The notes under the pieces are model-generated. The model worked only from the letters and a program-made list of their open reading frames with translations. It ran no database searches and was not told the DNA's origin. Both the position numbers and the translations under genes were made by a program. A stretch of DNA of 5,331 nucleotides from Bacillota bacterium. GTDB taxonomy: Bacteria; Bacillota_C; Negativicutes; Sporomusales; Sporomusaceae. How positions within the stretch are numbered: the first letter of the stretch is position 1; each line of letters opens with the position of its first letter. The DNA lies in contig JAEZQV010000346.1 of assembly GCA_023441125.1 (NCBI GenBank), positions 1 to 5,331 on the forward strand, in the 5' to 3' direction. Shown here piece by piece: positions 5,263 to 5,331 of this stretch.

Positions 5263-5331
5263 TTAGGAAGCGATGAGATGATCCCGATATTGATTTGGGG
5301 TCATCTTTTTTAATCCCCATTGGTAACGTTG
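5263..5331 (-). CDS. IS3-family (IS150-like) transposase OrfB, C-terminal fragment cut by window edge
   Basis: Read on the - strand from the right edge, 22 codons lead to TAA (5265-5263). The peptide contains QWGLKKMTPNQYRDHL, ending IAS. This is the characteristic C-terminus of IS150-group DDE transposases, in which a short segment after the catalytic Glu reads roughly 'YN..R.QWGLKKMTP..YR..L'. By family knowledge the full protein is made as an OrfAB fusion by -1 frameshifting and moves the element by a copy-out, paste-in route. The catalytic DDE residues and the start lie outside the window, so activity cannot be judged. The stop codon lies 17 bases inside the terminal repeat, the usual arrangement at the right end. 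Confidence 0.85.
   Translation of the reverse strand, partial: QRYQWGLKKMTPNQYRDHLIAS

Larger units (their letters stand above)
5221..5331 (-). mobile_element. Right end of an IS3-family (IS150-like) insertion sequence, continuing past the window
   Basis: The element boundary is called at 5221 by the 5'-TG of an IS3-type terminal repeat (TGAACCGGTACCC..., with ACCC and GGACAG as in IS150-group ends), and by a transposase C-terminus on the - strand that ends 17 bases inside that repeat. Only the transposase-distal (right) end is visible; the left end, the partner repeat and the target duplication lie outside. The element points into the chemoreceptor operon from the right and has split the reading frame that starts at 5082. 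Confidence 0.82.

Noticed and set aside
5277..5311. Nine-bp hairpin followed by six Ts on the + strand, looking like an operon terminator
   Set aside because: It lies wholly inside the 3' end of the IS transposase gene on the - strand, where the T-run is simply the Lys codons. It may still stop transcripts entering the IS, but it is not the native operon terminator.

Overview
The window reads as signal-transduction DNA from a bacterium, most likely an endospore-lineage Firmicute; a Negativicute such as a Sporomusa or Pelosinus relative would fit. This is inferred from strong GGAGG-type ribosome binding sites, roughly balanced base composition, a class I c-di-GMP riboswitch with a Gram-positive-style intrinsic terminator, a sigma-54 activator next to a chemoreceptor, and an IS3-family (IS150-like) element. 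The species cannot be fixed from this sequence.

Left part (1-1345), all on the + strand: the 3' part of a REC-GGDEF diguanylate cyclase (1-707), a stand-alone receiver protein overlapping its end (673-1035), and an 80-residue protein (1103-1345) that is essentially only a histidine-kinase dimerisation/phosphoacceptor (DHp) hairpin with no ATPase domain.

Middle (1346-1832): a 487-base non-coding region. In order it holds a 9-bp A/T-rich inverted repeat, a cluster of TGCA-centred dyads, a short palindrome, a hairpin plus T-run that coincides with a good -24/-12 (sigma-54) promoter match, a c-di-GMP-I (GEMM-I) riboswitch aptamer, and an intrinsic terminator whose 5' arm is the 3' strand of the aptamer. 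The overlap predicts an ON switch: ligand-bound aptamer should block the terminator.

Right part (1833-5039): a probable two-gene operon under the riboswitch, encoding an NtrC-type response regulator (REC, sigma-54 AAA+, Fis-type HTH) and a two-TM methyl-accepting chemotaxis protein. A further short reading frame starts at 5082 with a good ribosome binding site, but is cut at 5220/5221 by the right end of an IS3/IS150-family element, whose transposase C-terminus is read on the - strand to the window edge.

Working model (inference): the GGDEF protein makes c-di-GMP when its receiver is phosphorylated. c-di-GMP then relieves termination in the leader of the downstream operon, allowing production of a sigma-54 activator and a chemoreceptor. 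The apparent sigma-54 promoter in front of the activator's own leader suggests autoregulation. The stand-alone REC and DHp proteins would be phosphorelay or decoy partners.
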